Shown piece after piece: positions 9,008 through 19,429 of a stretch of 64,000 nt of DNA (positions are counted from its first letter, which is position 1; each line of letters begins with the position of its first letter). Position numbers and translations under genes: made by a program. The stretch comes from Lithodes maja (lineage: Eukaryota; Arthropoda; Malacostraca; Decapoda; Lithodidae), in NCBI GenBank assembly GCA_037953745.1, contig JBAKBP010000683.1:124001-188000 (forward strand). The letters are read 5' to 3'. The notes beneath the pieces were generated by a model. That model saw nothing but the letters and a program-made list of their open reading frames with translations. It had not been told where the DNA came from and did no database searches.

Positions 9008-10677
9008 GAGTTTTCCCATGCTAGAATAAGAAGGGCTATAGAAAAAATGAACAGAAGTAAGTCACCGGGACCGGATGGGATACACCCAAGAATCATAAAG
9101 GAAGGAGGGGAGATGTTAGTAGAGCCATTGAAAATGTTATTTGAGGTATCGTTTAATACAGGACAAATCCCGATGGACTGGAGAGAGGCGAACATAACAG
9201 CTATATTTAAGAAGGGAAAGAGAAATGACCCAGGGAATTATAGACCAGTCAGTTTGACAAGTGTTGTGTGTAAACTAATGGAAACGGTAATTAGAGAAGG
9301 AATAATGGATCATATGAAGTCAAACCAACTTTTCAGTGGGAGACAGTTCGGATTCTTGCCGGGGAGGTCGACGGTACTACAGCTAATTAAGGTGGTAGAT
9401 GATTGGATGCAAATTCTAGAAGATGGTGATGTAATAGACGTGGTATATTGCGATTTTATGAAGGCCTTCGATAAGGTCCCACATAAAAGGTTAATAGAGA
9501 AAGTTAAAAGCTATAATATAGGGGAGAAATGTGTGAAATGGATAGAAGCCTTCCTGAAAGATCGGAGACAGAGGGTATTGGTGAATGGAATAGGCTCGGG
9601 GTGGAGGGAAATTACAAGTGGGGTACCTCAGGGATCTGTGTTGGGACCACTGCTGTTCGTTATATTTATCAACGACTTGCCTGAAGTTATAACTAATGGA
9701 AGTGAGGTATACCTGTACGCGGATGACACTAAACTGTATAGAAGAGTGAGGAGTAAGGAAGATATGGGTTTGCTTCAAGGAGATGTGGAGGACATGAAGG
9801 GATGGTCTGAGCATTGGTTAATGCCTTTTCATCCAAAAAAATGCAAGTACATGCGGATTGGGACCAGCAAGATAGACAAGGTAGGATACAGTATGTATGA
9901 AGCGATGGAGGAAGTGAGTGCAGAAAAGGATATAGGAGTAGTGATAGACAATAAGTTAAATTTCTCAGAACATTTAGCGGAAAAGATAAACAAAGCCAAT
10001 AGAATTGTAGGGCTGATAAGGAGGACATTTGTGTCACTTGACGAAGAAATCTTCAGGAATCTATATACAGCGCTGGTTAGGCCGCACCTGGAATATGCAA
10101 ACCAGGTGTGGGCTCCATATATGGTAAAGGATATAGAAGCAGTGGAGAAAGTGCAGAGGAGAGCTAGCAAGCTGGTACCAACGTTGAAGAACGCAGGCTA
10201 TGAGCAGAGGTTGAGGACACTGGGGCTTCCGACACTGGCATATAGGAGAAAGAGAGGGGATATGATAGAGACTTTTAAGATAGTGTCAGGAAAGTACGAT
10301 GAGGATGTGTGTGAAGGTATCTTCTTGATGCGGGAGGGAACGAGAGGACACTCTAAGAAAATTTACAAAGAAAGAAATAGGCTTGAGAAGGCAAAGAACT
10401 CATTTTGTGATAGAGTGGTAAATGAGTGGAACGCACTGCCCCAGTATGTAGTCGATTCCGAATCAATAAGGGAGTTTGAAAGTAATCTTGATAAAGCATG
10501 GGGAAGACAAGATTTGAAGTTTGATTATAAAACAAAAATACAGAATAGTAAAAATGTTGCGTCTGCTACCGCCGCCGCCAACACCGTGAACGACCGCAGC
10601 AGTGCAAGTACTGGTACTGAGCTGGATACACAGGCATAGTTTGCCTTTTTCCAGAGGATCTACTGTAAGAAACTGTA
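9008..10677 (+). mobile_element. 5'-truncated CR1/Jockey-like LINE with open RT
   Basis: It is inserted in sequence otherwise present at 11870-12900 (flank GAAAAGACATTAG...CCTAACC), with ATTAG on both sides as a possible 5-bp duplication. The 3' end is a short (ACTGTAAGA) repeat. Confidence 0.8.
9047..10639 (+). CDS. LINE reverse transcriptase (5'-truncated, otherwise intact, 530 aa)
   Basis: RT of a CR1/Jockey-superfamily retrotransposon, acting in target-primed reverse transcription. The open frame starts within RT block 1 (KSPGPDGIHPRI) and runs with no stop or frameshift through AIFKKGKRNDPGNYRPVSLT, motif A YCDFMKAFDKVP (about 9448-9483), GVPQGSVLGPLLFVIF (about 9619) and the catalytic YLYADDTKLY (about 9712-9741), then the conserved C-terminal region (RPHLEYANQVWAPY; NEWNALPQYVV). 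The frame is also open upstream of the first Met, so the listed start is only the first available ATG; endonuclease and any gag are missing. The last ~35 residues (ATAAANTVNDRSSAS) are low-complexity. Intactness suggests a young insertion. Confidence 0.85.
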   Translation: MNRSKSPGPDGIHPRIIKEGGEMLVEPLKMLFEVSFNTGQIPMDWREANITAIFKKGKRNDPGNYRPVSLTSVVCKLMETVIREGIMDHMKSNQLFSGRQFGFLPGRSTVLQLIKVVDDWMQILEDGDVIDVVYCDFMKAFDKVPHKRLIEKVKSYNIGEKCVKWIEAFLKDRRQRVLVNGIGSGWREITSGVPQGSVLGPLLFVIFINDLPEVITNGSEVYLYADDTKLYRRVRSKEDMGLLQGDVEDMKGWSEHWLMPFHPKKCKYMRIGTSKIDKVGYSMYEAMEEVSAEKDIGVVIDNKLNFSEHLAEKINKANRIVGLIRRTFVSLDEEIFRNLYTALVRPHLEYANQVWAPYMVKDIEAVEKVQRRASKLVPTLKNAGYEQRLRTLGLPTLAYRRKRGDMIETFKIVSGKYDEDVCEGIFLMREGTRGHSKKIYKERNRLEKAKNSFCDRVVNEWNALPQYVVDSESIREFESNLDKAWGRQDLKFDYKTKIQNSKNVASATAAANTVNDRSSASTGTELDTQA

Positions 10678-11060
10678 AGAATTAGCCTAACCTAACAACC
10701 TTACCTAACCTAACCTAGTATTATGGGTTGGGGCTGCCGCCCCCACACCCCCGCTGGTTGAGTACTAATCCCTTAATAAACAAAAAAAATTGGCTGTCGA
10801 TTATACGGTTGAAAAAAAAGTTGATGAAGTCTATGGTGTTTACTCTGCAATCTTCAGCTTGATTGTACATTGATAACGGGAAAGTACCGTATTGACAACC
10901 TTGTTACGAAAAAGAAATGTTAGTACTGTACATACTTTTTTATTAGGTTTTGCCGAGGGTTAAAACAAATTTTATTATGATCTTTAGAGCATATAGATTC
11001 AATATTTATCTTCAAATATATCACCAAAATTTGTGGTATTAAAATAACATTGAACCCAGA
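10678..11060. repeat. dispersed repeat with TTAGG-like motif, copy 1
   Basis: It starts with CCTAACCTAACAACCTTACC, followed by GGGGCTGCCGCCCCCAC. A second, longer copy is at 12895-13440. A GATAACGGGAAAGTACCGTA segment occurs here once and in the second copy twice. 11061-11865 is AT-rich, GGCCTA-spotted sequence in which I see no gene. Confidence 0.65.
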
Positions 11061-11865
11061 GTTCTTCCAATATTACCCCTTATTTTCGCCTTTTACCCCT
11101 CAATTTCCCTGGACTTCATAGCCGTCCCCACTATCGGGGGCCGTATCTTAAGATTGTTGGGTAATGGGGAAAAACTTTTTTTCCGAAAGTTGAAACATAT
11201 ATTAATATGATGTAGGCCTATAGGTTATGTTCATTCGATGGGTGACTTCAAAAATTCCAGGAAAATGTGTGGCCGGTTTCCTTGATATTTACCGAAAATC
11301 CTCCATGCGGACTATAATGAGAAAAATAGGCCTATGGCGATTCTATTGGTCGCTATTTTCCCTAATAAATTGTTTCTAATAAGGCGGATGTAGTGTCCTT
11401 GACTATTATCATAATATTAACCTAGGTTATTAACCTAGTTCCAACAGAATAGCGACAAAATAGGGGTAGGCTAGTATAACTCCTTCGAAGGGACGCACGG
11501 GACGGACGCAGCGGTGGCGGACCACGACTGTGAGGACTGGACCTCTAGACGACTTCAAGTAAGATTCAAGTAAGTACTGTAGGCCTAACTGTAGATTTAT
11601 CCCAAAATCACCTCTCAAACGTGCTAAAGCCTTGGTCTTGGTGGCTTTTAAGGGTGATGCACAATAATAGGCCTACAGTATTGTTTTATTTCTTTGCGCT
11701 AGGCTAATAATCATTGCCCATTTTGGAATTTATCCAGTTTTACACCGGGTCGAAACCACCGATATATTATTTAGACAAATATGGGAAATTTTTTATTTTA
11801 ATACCACAAATTTTCCGAGTGTTTTTCATAAACAAAATTGTTCATTTGCATCAATATATAGTGTT

Positions 11866-12300
11866 TGTAATTAATTAGAAATCTCGGGAAAACCTATTTT
11901 CCCCATTAGGCCTATTGATCGATGTTGAGACACGCCCCCGATAGTGATTTGAAAAGACGGTCAAATTGGATTTTAGGTCACATATGTGTTTTTTGTATTA
12001 TAATCCTTTTTCTCATCAGTTTCTTCATTGATTAGTGTATTTTAAAGTGTTTTTCCTTCTGGAAATTCATATTTACCCATTATTTTGCAATATTAAAACA
12101 TGCTCCCTAAAACCATATTTTGTCATTACCCTAACCTAACAACCTAACCTAACCTGGGGGCTGCCGCCCCCAGACCCCCGCAGGGTTAGTATTGATATAG
12201 AATATGACAAAATACTAAAACTACGGTAAAAAAAAAATGAAAAATATTAGTTCTCAGCTGATCCAAGATGGCCGCCATCACCCTTATTTAACCCTTAATT
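11866..12300. repeat. dispersed repeat, TTAGG-like run and GGGGGCTGCCGCCCCC hairpin
   Basis: 11870-11965 repeats 8905-9000. 12127-12160 has CCTAACCTAACAACCTAACC followed by the hairpin GGGGGCTGCCGCCCCC. 12301-12894 holds an imperfect inverted pair around GCGCAACTTATGTCG / CACAACTTATGTTG and otherwise nothing I can name. Confidence 0.55.
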
Positions 12301-12894
12301 GGCGGCGCGCAACTTATGTCGTGTGAAATAAATTTGGACTAAGTGGCGGTTCACAACTTATGTTGTGCGCCATTTTCAGCACGTAATGTTGCTGAGAGAG
12401 AGAGCTGAGCGGTGTGAGGAGCCTAGCAACCCTATGACCACTCACGACCACCGCGGTGCCTCCCACCCTTCCCTCCCTCACTCGCTACACAGGGAATTAC
12501 GTAGGGAAATTACCTAATTACAGGGTTTTTGCACTCGTGTTGCACGATCGTTGCAAGAGAACCAGCGGTCGTACAAGGATGGTTCGGGTGTCATTGCAAA
12601 GCTCTGTTTACGCCCTTTCAGAGATAGATAATTGTTTTACGCTCTGGGTCTTATTTAGGCATGAAAATTATCACGTAAACAACCCTATTTAGGGTAAAAA
12701 CACCCCGCTGGGCGATACGGTCCGCTAATAAGGTGTCAACACACAAAGTCTAAGGAAAAATAATTTAATATGCAGCGGTAAAGACATATATTGTGGTGAC
12801 TAAGTCACTAATACTCTATGACAAAGCTATAGTACACATTTAGAACATTATATCCCATACGTGACCTAAAATCCAGTTTGTCCGAAAAGACATT

Positions 12895-13440
12895 AGCCTA
12901 ACCTAACAACCTTACCTAACCTAACAACCTTACCTAACCTAACCTAGTATTATGGGTGGGGGCTGTCGCCCCCACACTGGTTGAGTACTAATCCCTTAGT
13001 AAAAAAAAAAAAAAAAAAAAAAATTGACTGTCGATTATACGAAGGTGAAAGAAAGTCGATGAAGTCTACTCTACAATGTTCAGCTTTGATTGTACATAGA
13101 TAACGGGAAAGTACCGTATTGAATAATTGACAACCTTGTTACGAAAATTAAATTTTAGTAGGCCTAGGCTAGCATACTTTTATATTAGGTTTTTCCGAGG
13201 GTTTAACACATTTGCATATGATCTTTAGAGCTGTCGATAACTGGAAGTACCGTATTGACAACCTTGTTACGAAAAATAAATGGTAGTACAGTACCATACT
13301 TTTTTATTAGGTTTTGCCGAGGGTTAAAACAAATTTTCTCATGATCTTTAGAGCATATAGATTCAATATTTATCTTCAAAAATATCAACAAAATTTGTGG
13401 TATTAAAATAACATTGAACCCAAATGTGTTAGTTAGGTCA
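12895..13440. repeat. dispersed repeat with TTAGG-like motif, copy 2 (internally duplicated)
   Basis: Homologous to 10678-11060. The segment TACCGTATTGACAACCTTGT...GAGGGTT is present twice (about 13095-13205 and 13225-13330), so this copy carries an internal tandem duplication of ~130 bp. A 24-nt A run is at about 13000-13023. Confidence 0.65.
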
Positions 13441-13534
13441 TGTACTTCATTGCCATATATGTCCACCCCGTCGGAAATTAATTATAAAAAAATTCCTAGG
13501 CTAAATCTCTCAAAAAAAATATAGGCTAGGCCTA

Positions 13535-13965
13535 AACAGGGAACGTGAGCCGAGTTTAGACCGTCGCGCACCCATAAACATGGAACGTGTGTTGGGTTTA
13601 GACCGTCGCGGAGACCGGTTAGTTTTCGGTTAGATTAGGTTAGGTTAGGCTAATTTTTTGGGGTAAAAATTGAAGAGACCCCGGACAGCCTTTTTACTAG
13701 TAAGGGCCTAGGCCCTAGCCTAATTCTATTTTTTTTTTCTTTGATAGGGCCTATAGGCTAGGGCTACGCCGCTACAGTGTTGTTTAATACCGAGGACCGT
13801 CTCGTTTTAGTATTTTCATCATTAGGCCTAGCCTAACCTAACCGAAAACTAACCGACGGTCTAAACCCAGCTCACGTTCCCTGTTTATGGATGCACAATG
13901 GTCTAAACCCAGCTCACGTTCCCTGTTTATGGGTACGCGACGGTCTAAACCCAGCTCATGTTAAC
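13535..13965. mobile_element. foldback element with tandem subrepeats in its inverted arms
   Basis: The left arm contains two ~45-bp subrepeats (AACAGGGAACGTGAGC...TTTAGACCGTCGCG) and the right arm contains the inverse in about two and a half copies (CGGTCTAAACCCAGCTCACG). Arms continue inward as GGTTAGTTTTCGGTTAGATT and its complement. This architecture resembles Foldback-type elements. The middle is GGCCTA-rich. Confidence 0.65.
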
Positions 13966-14182
13966 ATAACATAAGAACATAAGAAAATGGGAGTCTGCAG
14001 AAAGCCGATTGGCCTAAGCAAGGCAGATCCCTGTCCCACACAACCCCAGTTCAATTACAAAGCCCAATTATAGGCTCAACACTCTAATACCCTGAGGATC
14101 ATCTTACCAAAATGGTTAGAGATTAACACAGGATTATGGGGGTATGCAGAGTGCTGATTGGCCCAACCCGGCTGATCCCCCT

Positions 14183-14795
14183 TCACACCCAACCCTTCTC
14201 GTCCATATGCTTATCCAATTTTATCTTAAAGCTCCCTACCGTTTTAGACCCCACTATAGCACTTGGTAGTCCATTCCACCCATCTACAACTCTGGTACCA
14301 AACCAATATTTGCCTATATCTTGTCTGAAACAAAATTTATCTAATTTGAAACCATTGGTACGAGTTCTTTCGCTATCACTGAGCTTTAGTACATTTGTCA
14401 TGTCCCCTTTGTTAATCCCACTAACCCACTTGAACACCTCTATCATATCCCCTCTAACTCTGCGTCTCTCTAACGAATGTAAACCTAATTTCTTCAACCT
14501 TTCTTCATACGAAAGATTTCTAATATTATGGATCATTTTTGTCATTCTACGCTGTACTCTCTCCAATGAATCTATGTCCATTCTGTAATAAGGACACCAA
14601 AATTGGACAGCATAATCCATATGGGGTCTCACTAATGACAAGTAAAGTTTTAAGATAACATCAGCAGTTCTGTTACTCACACTCCTAGAGATGAATCTGA
14701 GAATCCTGTTTGCCTTATTACGAACGCTTATACACTGTTTTCTAGGCTTCAAATCATTGCTAACAAACACACCTAGATCTTTCTCACAGTAACAT
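14183..14795 (-). pseudogene. CR1-like RT C-terminal region (fragment)
   Basis: Translation reads CEKDLGVFVSNDLKPRKQC, then VRPHMDYAVQFWCPYY, LERVQRRMTKMI, RRRVRGDMIEVFKW and VVDGWNGLPSAIV, the classic C-terminal blocks of CR1/L2-type LINEs. The matching upstream piece with WQMKFNIDKCKVLKIG is at 17050-17150, beyond the nested PLE. The catalytic RT motifs are not present in this window. About 195 codons are open. Confidence 0.85.
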
Positions 14796-14909
14796 TCGTT
14801 AGGAATGGTAATTATTTCATAAATGTTTATACATATTTTAATAATGCATCACTTAGCTCTACTCCCACTAGTTCTGTATATTTTGATAGAACTAAACTTA
14901 AAGATGCCC

Positions 14910-15394
14910 TTAACCTCTGAAGTGCGCACGGGGGTAAATGAAAACGTCCCCCTGTGCTGACGTATTTGAGGTTTTTCGTCACTAAAATATTCATTGTACC
15001 ATTAATAGCATTAATAATTATCCATATGCGCCTATTATGGGTTGATTATAAAGGTATTAACCTGAAACAACAATAAAACGAGTGAAAACAGCGTTTGGAT
15101 GGTCAAAATCGGAGATATAGCCCGCGAGTTGTATAATCTATGGGTGAGGCAAACTCCTTTCCCGCCAATTTCCCCCAAGGCCACTGAGACACAGTCGATC
15201 GATACTCTCTCTCTCTCTCTTGCACTCGATGGCCATCAGTGATGACAACACCCTGCTTGCAACTCGCTAATGTTAGCACGAAAATATACCTCAGAATAAG
15301 GGAATAATAGGGAAAATAGGTGATAACTGAGGAATAGGAGGAAAGTGGGGAAGGAGGGGAGGTAGAGGACTGAGATTTTGCATGGCCCAGGGGC

Positions 15395-15430
<36 letters not shown>

Positions 15431-15546
15431 AAAAATTTTTTTTTTTTCGATGTAAAAAGTTGATTTTTAGTTTTACTTACTCCAGAGAGTCTTCCCGCAG
15501 TCCGCCGGCCGAACTCTAAAGAGTCTTCCCGCAGTTCCCAGGTTAA
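14910..15546 (+). mobile_element. TTAA MITE, GAAGTGCGC family copy 2, inside the PLE
   Basis: The PLE reads AAGATGCCC-TTAA before and TTAA-ATTCCTCC after, whereas the other PLE copy reads AAGATGCCCTTAAATTCCTC uninterrupted at 45039-45058. This proves insertion at, and duplication of, a single TTAA. The MITE carries a ~32-nt A run near 15397-15428. Confidence 0.93.
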
Positions 15547-15549
15547 ATT

Positions 15550-16219
15550 CCTCCTTTTCAATACTTATGTTAGATTCGGCCCGTACATTTTCAAACAAAT
15601 ATTAGGAATTCCTATGGGTGGAAATGCTAGCCCTTTAATTGCAGACTTATTCTTGCTTGCTTTAGAATTTAAATATATAAAAGACTTAGTTGACAGTAGC
15701 AAGAAAAATAAAATCCCAGAAAAATTAGCACTTGCTAAACTGTTAAGTAATAATAGTAGATATATTGATGATATTCTTGTTTGCAATTTGTTAAATTTTA
15801 ATCAAGTTGCTAAACTTATTTACCCTAATTCTATTCCCCTCACACAATGTAACGTAAATTATAAAGTTGAAAATTTTCTTGATATAAATATAGAGATTGT
15901 TAATGAACAGTGCATACTTAAAGTATATCACAAAGTTGATGATTTTAATTTTAACGTAATAAACTTTCCTTTCCCTAGTAGTAATATCGATAGTAAAATA
16001 ACTTATAATTGTTTTTATTCCCAATTAATAAGATTTTGTAAAATCTGCACTAAAGTAGATGACTTTTGGGCTAGAGCTGGGTTACTATACAGACTCTTAG
16101 TGGACAGAGGTTTTGAGGCAAGTAAATTGTTCCATAAATTTAATCTTTTTAGGGTCAATTATTGTGACTGTATTCTAAAATTTGACATCAATAATTTTAA
16201 TCAAGCCTTTTTAACTTGA
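15550..16219 (+). pseudogene. PLE reverse transcriptase, C-terminal part
   Basis: RT of a Penelope-like element. Visible: ILGIPMGGNASPLIADLFLL, the catalytic RYIDDILV near 15760, the FLDINIEIV block, and a C-terminus NYCDCILKFDINNFNQ. The open part is about 200 codons from the Met at 15614; true coding continues upstream across the MITE. Compared with 44917-45687 it has a 2-bp difference near 16171 that changes the final residues, so one copy is frameshifted at the end. No GIY-YIG follows the RT, as expected for N-terminal-endonuclease PLEs. Confidence 0.85.
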
Positions 16220-18765
16220 AGTTTCTTGTATAACCTCTGCTTACTTTTTGTCTGTATTTATTGTTTTTTGTCTGTATTTATTGTTTATCTTTTTCTTTTT
16301 CTATTATTAATATTAATATTGATGATTTTTTAAATTTATTGTTCTTGTTAAAAGAGTACTCTTTGTTTAAATCTGTTGTTACTTCATATTTTGCAATTAT
16401 TTGTCTTTATATTATATGTATTCATTGTCGATAGTATCAATTGCTTACTTTTGCGATTTCCTTAGTTTATTTGTGCTATAAATGTAGGTTATTTGTAGGG
16501 TAGTTATTGATAGGGGTCACTTGAGGCATGCTATGCTTACAGGTACCTACCCGATAGCACTATCGTTAGTGAGTGCTGTACTGTATTTTATATATTATTT
16601 TGTAATAGTATAGATATCTTATCAATATTTGTATTTTGTACTATTGTTAATGTCTTGTCATGTTGCAAATTTGATTTTAAATAATATTTTGACATTTAAC
16701 ATTTAGTTTCTTTATTCATGCAGAGTTTAGTAAAATTTGCCAGAACGTCCCGGACTTCCCAAACTTGACTACTTCCTTTAACGTGACGATAGTGCGTTGT
16801 TATATGTGCGATTAGTTTGCTTGGGAAACAGATTAACTTGCTCATGTAGTAATGTACACCCTATGTGGTGGATTGTGTTCTTTTATTTAATAGTTTTCAT
16901 TTTAGTAAGCGTTGTTTCCACATAGCGATTTTGATAATTTAATTTGACTTTATATTGTCCTTGTCCCAATTTTGGTTTGTTTAGTTTGCAAGTTTTACAT
17001 TTTAATTTTCTAATTCTAAATTAGCTAGTTTATATTTAACATTTGTATGCATCTTCCCTATCTTTAATACCTTGCATTTGTCAATGTTAAACTTCATCTG
17101 CCAATTTACTGACCATTCATGTAAGGTATCTAGATCCCTTTGGAGGCACTCTATATCACTCTAACCGACATGCTCATCATAATTCTGTACCGACCTCCAA
17201 ACACCACAGGGGAAATTTTCAAGGAGGTCACAGAGAAGATACAATCACTCCTACAAAATCTTCCAACTCCCGCTACAGATGTCATCATCACAGGAGATTT
17301 CAACCTGCCCATCATCAATTGGGCAACCATGAAAATAGATGGAGGAACCAGGGATGAAAAACAGCAAGCCAAGGAGCTAATGACTATCATGGACACTGCA
17401 TACATGAAGCAATACATCGAGGAACCTACAAGAGGCAACAACACACTGGACTTACTATTTGGCAACAACTTCGACCTGGTACACTCGTACGAAACTGTAA
17501 AAACTATAATGTCCGACCACAGCCTCATCAAAGTTAGAACCCCCACACCAGCCGCCACACCACCAAGAATATGTCAACAGGAATCAAGCCAAATACCCTG
17601 CACCTCTCTGAAAGATCTCAACTTCTACAGCAAAGATATAGACTGGGACAGACTGAGAGCAGAACTGGCAGGAACTGATTGGAGGGCACTATTCGAAGAT
17701 AAAAACGTCAACGAAACTCTCAGTATCCTCCAGAAACAATGCCTGGAGACCTGTAAAAACACCATACCACCCAAATCAAGCAGGAAGCAGAGCAAGCAGA
17801 TTCCCAGAGATAGAAAAATACTAATGAAGAAAAGGACGTACTTGAGAGCCAAGCAAAGGAAGACCAGCTATGCGCACAATATCACCAAACTACAAGAAGA
17901 GCTCGATGAAGTTGAACGTAAACTCATCCAGTCACACCAAGAGCAAAGAACACGCGAAGAACTCCAAGCAGTTGCAAACATACGAGTAAATAGCAAATTC
18001 TTCTATGCACACGCAAAAAGGAGACTCAGGAACACCTCAACAATAGGACCACTTGCAAAACCTACGGGCGAACTTGAGAGTGACCCAACCGAAATGGCCA
18101 AGATACTCAAACAGCAGTACGAAAGTGTCTTCAGCCCGCCAAATGAAGACAAGAAAATCGAGAATGCAACGACTTTCTTTGGCAACGCTCCAGGGACACC
18201 ACATCAACTCTCCTCGGTAACAGTATCAACAGAGGACATAATAGCAGCCATCGACAAGATTGGACCAAACTCTGCGGCAGGACCAGACGGCTTTCATACC
18301 CAACTGCTAAAAAACTGCAAACATCAGCTAGCCTTGCCTCTAAAACTGCTGTGGAGCAAGTCCCTCCAAACTGGATATGTACCACAATCCCTAAAAGAAG
18401 GTAATGTCACACCAATACACAAAGGGGGTAGTAAAGGCATAGCCAAAAATTACAGACCAGTGGTGCTGACGTCACATCTTATTAAAATCATAGAAAGAAC
18501 AATACGAGCTAAGATGGTCAGCTTCCTGGAAGATAACGAGGCGTTCAACGAGGGGCAACATGGCTTTAGACAAGGCCGCTCCTGCCTCTCACAACTACTA
18601 TCACACTACGACAAAATCCTACAGGATATTCAAGACGGAGAAAATGTAGACGTCATATATCTAGATTTCGCCAAAGCTTTTGACAAGGTGGACCATGGGA
18701 TCCTTCTACATAAACTCAAATCACTGGGAATAGGGGGAGACCTTGGAAGATGGCTCCACAGCTTC

Positions 18766-18996
18766 ATCTATCTATTGCCAGACGCCTTACTCCCCTTAAG
18801 AGGGTGGCCATACACAGAATGCCCCCAAGCGGACCTATTCCCTGTGAGAGGGACAACCCGAGCCAGTTTAGTGAAGGACTTACAGGATTGACCACTCAAT
18901 TCAGGATCCGTCCGACTCCGAGGCCCTCTGTGTATCTTGTTAGCACTATTTTTCTACAGTGGTGTCCGGCTAATCCATCCACTAACCTGCCTTACC
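18766..18996 (-). mobile_element. short retroposon with the (TAGA)n LINE tail
   Basis: It is absent from the paralogous LINE copy (42130-42150 reads straight through). On the minus strand it ends GGCGTCTGGCAATAGATAG, preceded by GGCCACCCTCTTAAGGGG. This matches the last ~45 bp of the LINEs at 20092 and 51656 (GGCCACCCCTTCGGGG; GGCGTCAGGCAATAGATAG). The upstream ~185 bp are unrelated to the LINE. It is best read as a SINE using the LINE's 3' recognition hairpin. A target duplication is not evident. Confidence 0.65.
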
Positions 18997-19422
18997 CACC
19001 AACAGAAAACAAAGAGTCACGGTTCAAGGAAGCCTATCAGAAGCAGGTGGGGTCATCAGCGGAGTACCACAAGGATCAGTACTGGGACCTCTCCTATTCC
19101 TCATCATGATAGGAGACATCGACAGGGACCTGGAACACTCAACAGCCACATCGTTTGCAGACGACACCAGACTCATGAAGAAAATCACCTCACAACATGA
19201 TGCTCAGCTACTACAACAAGACTTGGACAAAATCCTGAAGTGGGCAGAAGAAAACAACATGGCCCTAAACGGAGACAAGTTCGAGCTTCTAAGGTACGGG
19301 AACAAGAGAGCACTACAAAACGACACCAACTACAAAAGTGGACAGCAAGAAATTACCGCCAAGGACACAGTGAAGGACTTGGGAGTAAATATGAGCAGTG
19401 ACGCCACTTTTTCCCAGCATAT

Positions 19423-19429
19423 TACCGTA
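19423..19429. other. TA-CCG-TA excision-like footprint 1
   Basis: This copy reads CATATTACCGTACCAAAG where the paralogue (reverse of about 41708-41725) reads CATATTACCAAAG. Five extra bases turn TA into TACCGTA, as left by Tc1/mariner excision. Confidence 0.7.

Larger units (their letters stand above)
14797..17010 (+). mobile_element. 5'-truncated Naiad-type Penelope-like element, copy 1
   Basis: It begins at CGTTAGGAATGGTAATTATT, equal to 44934 of the fuller copy, and runs through the RT C-terminus and a ~780-bp 3' UTR to TTTGCAAGTTTTACATTTTA. It lies inside the CR1 and is itself interrupted by the TTAA MITE 14910-15546. Confidence 0.85.
13968..17150 (-). mobile_element. CR1-like LINE, split by a Penelope-like element
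   Basis: On the minus strand the 3' end carries the short repeat CTTATGTTCTTATGTT typical of CR1 tails. Coding sequence for the RT C-terminus covers 14180-14795, and the upstream part (RDLDTLHEWSVNWQMKFN) is at about 17050-17150. Everything between is a PLE insertion. Confidence 0.8.

Noticed and set aside
11500..11590. Plus-strand GC-rich segment before two GTAAG donors (possible first exon)
   Set aside because: The donors CAAGTAAGATTCAAGTAAGT are themselves a short duplication, and no start codon or acceptor partner is visible.
17140..17150. Met at 17140 as the true start of the LINE 'D' protein
   Set aside because: The first codons belong to the adjacent minus-strand CR1 fragment; the LINE is 5'-truncated and its real start is missing.
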